64,000 nt of DNA from Neoechinorhynchus agilis. Lineage: Eukaryota; Acanthocephala. The stretch lies in NCBI GenBank assembly GCA_051530055.1, contig CM121343.1, positions 1,426,001 through 1,490,000 on the forward strand, in the 5' to 3' direction. Every line of letters starts with the position of its first letter. Position 1 is the first letter of the stretch. The notes beneath the pieces are model-generated. The model did not search any database and was not told the origin of the DNA. It saw nothing but the letters and a program-made list of their open reading frames with translations. The position numbers and the translations under genes are program-made. This document shows, piece by piece, positions 63,839 to 64,000 of the stretch.

Positions 63839-64000
63839 ATGGATAAAGACCTCGGGGATCATGGCTGTGGTGAAAACACTCTGGAAAGGCCACTCCAATG
63901 GTTGTTCAGTGAGCTCCCAGCCAGTCTTCTTACCTCTTAAACCAAGAAGGTTTGATCTCCAAGTGTCCGACATTGTTCAATGGTGGAGGTCGAGGGATAA
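63839..64000 (+). mobile_element. start of LINE family A unit 3 (cut by window edge)
   Basis: ATCATGGATAAAG begins the third unit. The short frame MDKDLGDHGCGENTLERPLQ is followed by a stop within about 40 codons. The later bases (GTCCGACATTGTTCAATGGTGG) resemble ORF2 linker sequence rather than ORF1, so the unit may be rearranged. Confidence 0.5.

Noticed and set aside
1-64000. CRISPR arrays, bacterial operons or rRNA genes
   Set aside because: No regularly spaced short repeats, no Shine-Dalgarno-led gene strings and no rRNA-like conserved blocks were seen. All large repeats are mobile elements or segmental duplications.

Overview
The window looks like repeat-rich nuclear DNA of an invertebrate animal. 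The evidence is a metazoan-type mRNA capping enzyme relic, a signal-peptide/EGF membrane protein, three-knuckle LINE ORF1 proteins, many Penelope-like elements (PLEs) with GIY-YIG endonucleases, and several Gypsy LTR fragments. Genes lack bacterial-style operons and most of the sequence is AT-rich. The phylum cannot be fixed from sequence alone. Long palindromes and near-identical blocks mean that assembly artefacts must be kept in mind.

Layout: 1-2,424 holds the only plausible intact host genes, both on the minus strand: a multi-spanning membrane protein cut by the left edge, and a lectin-like/EGF membrane protein. A dead capping-enzyme gene lies at 3,146-5,007 (+), and a second copy of the same dead gene lies inverted at 25,178-27,089 (-). 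From 5.6 to 11.9 kb there is an old copy of a repeated unit (unit X), a decayed PLE, a Gypsy relic, a non-LTR reverse transcriptase and an inverted PLE piece. Between 11,917 and 20,114 two identical 170-bp LTR-like repeats bracket a broken Gypsy element. Its gag-pol junction is occupied by 2.8 kb resembling the coat and polymerase region of a totivirus-like RNA virus. Next come further Gypsy relics, a PLE with an inverted 5' part, an RTE LINE fragment, and a tRNA-like element with inverted ends.

From 29 to 39 kb there is a PLE, a Gypsy element split by a 4.1-kb jockey/I-like LINE with clear target-site duplications, a PLE piece with 204-bp inverted arms, and another PLE relic. From 40.2 to 56.5 kb a large duplication (D1 plus D2) appears twice in direct orientation, carrying small membrane-protein reading frames and LINE/Gypsy/PLE pieces. 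Between the copies lie a LINE ORF1 and the most complete PLE. The window ends with two LINE copies and the start of a third arranged head to tail (56,537-64,000).

Four patterns stand out. (1) A chimera of a retrotransposon and an RNA virus. (2) Hammerhead-ribozyme-like motifs at or near PLE 3' ends, all with one extra base between the CTGANGA core and stem II. (3) PLE copies with 5' inversions like those produced by twin priming. (4) A head-to-tail LINE array with spacers under 75 bp.
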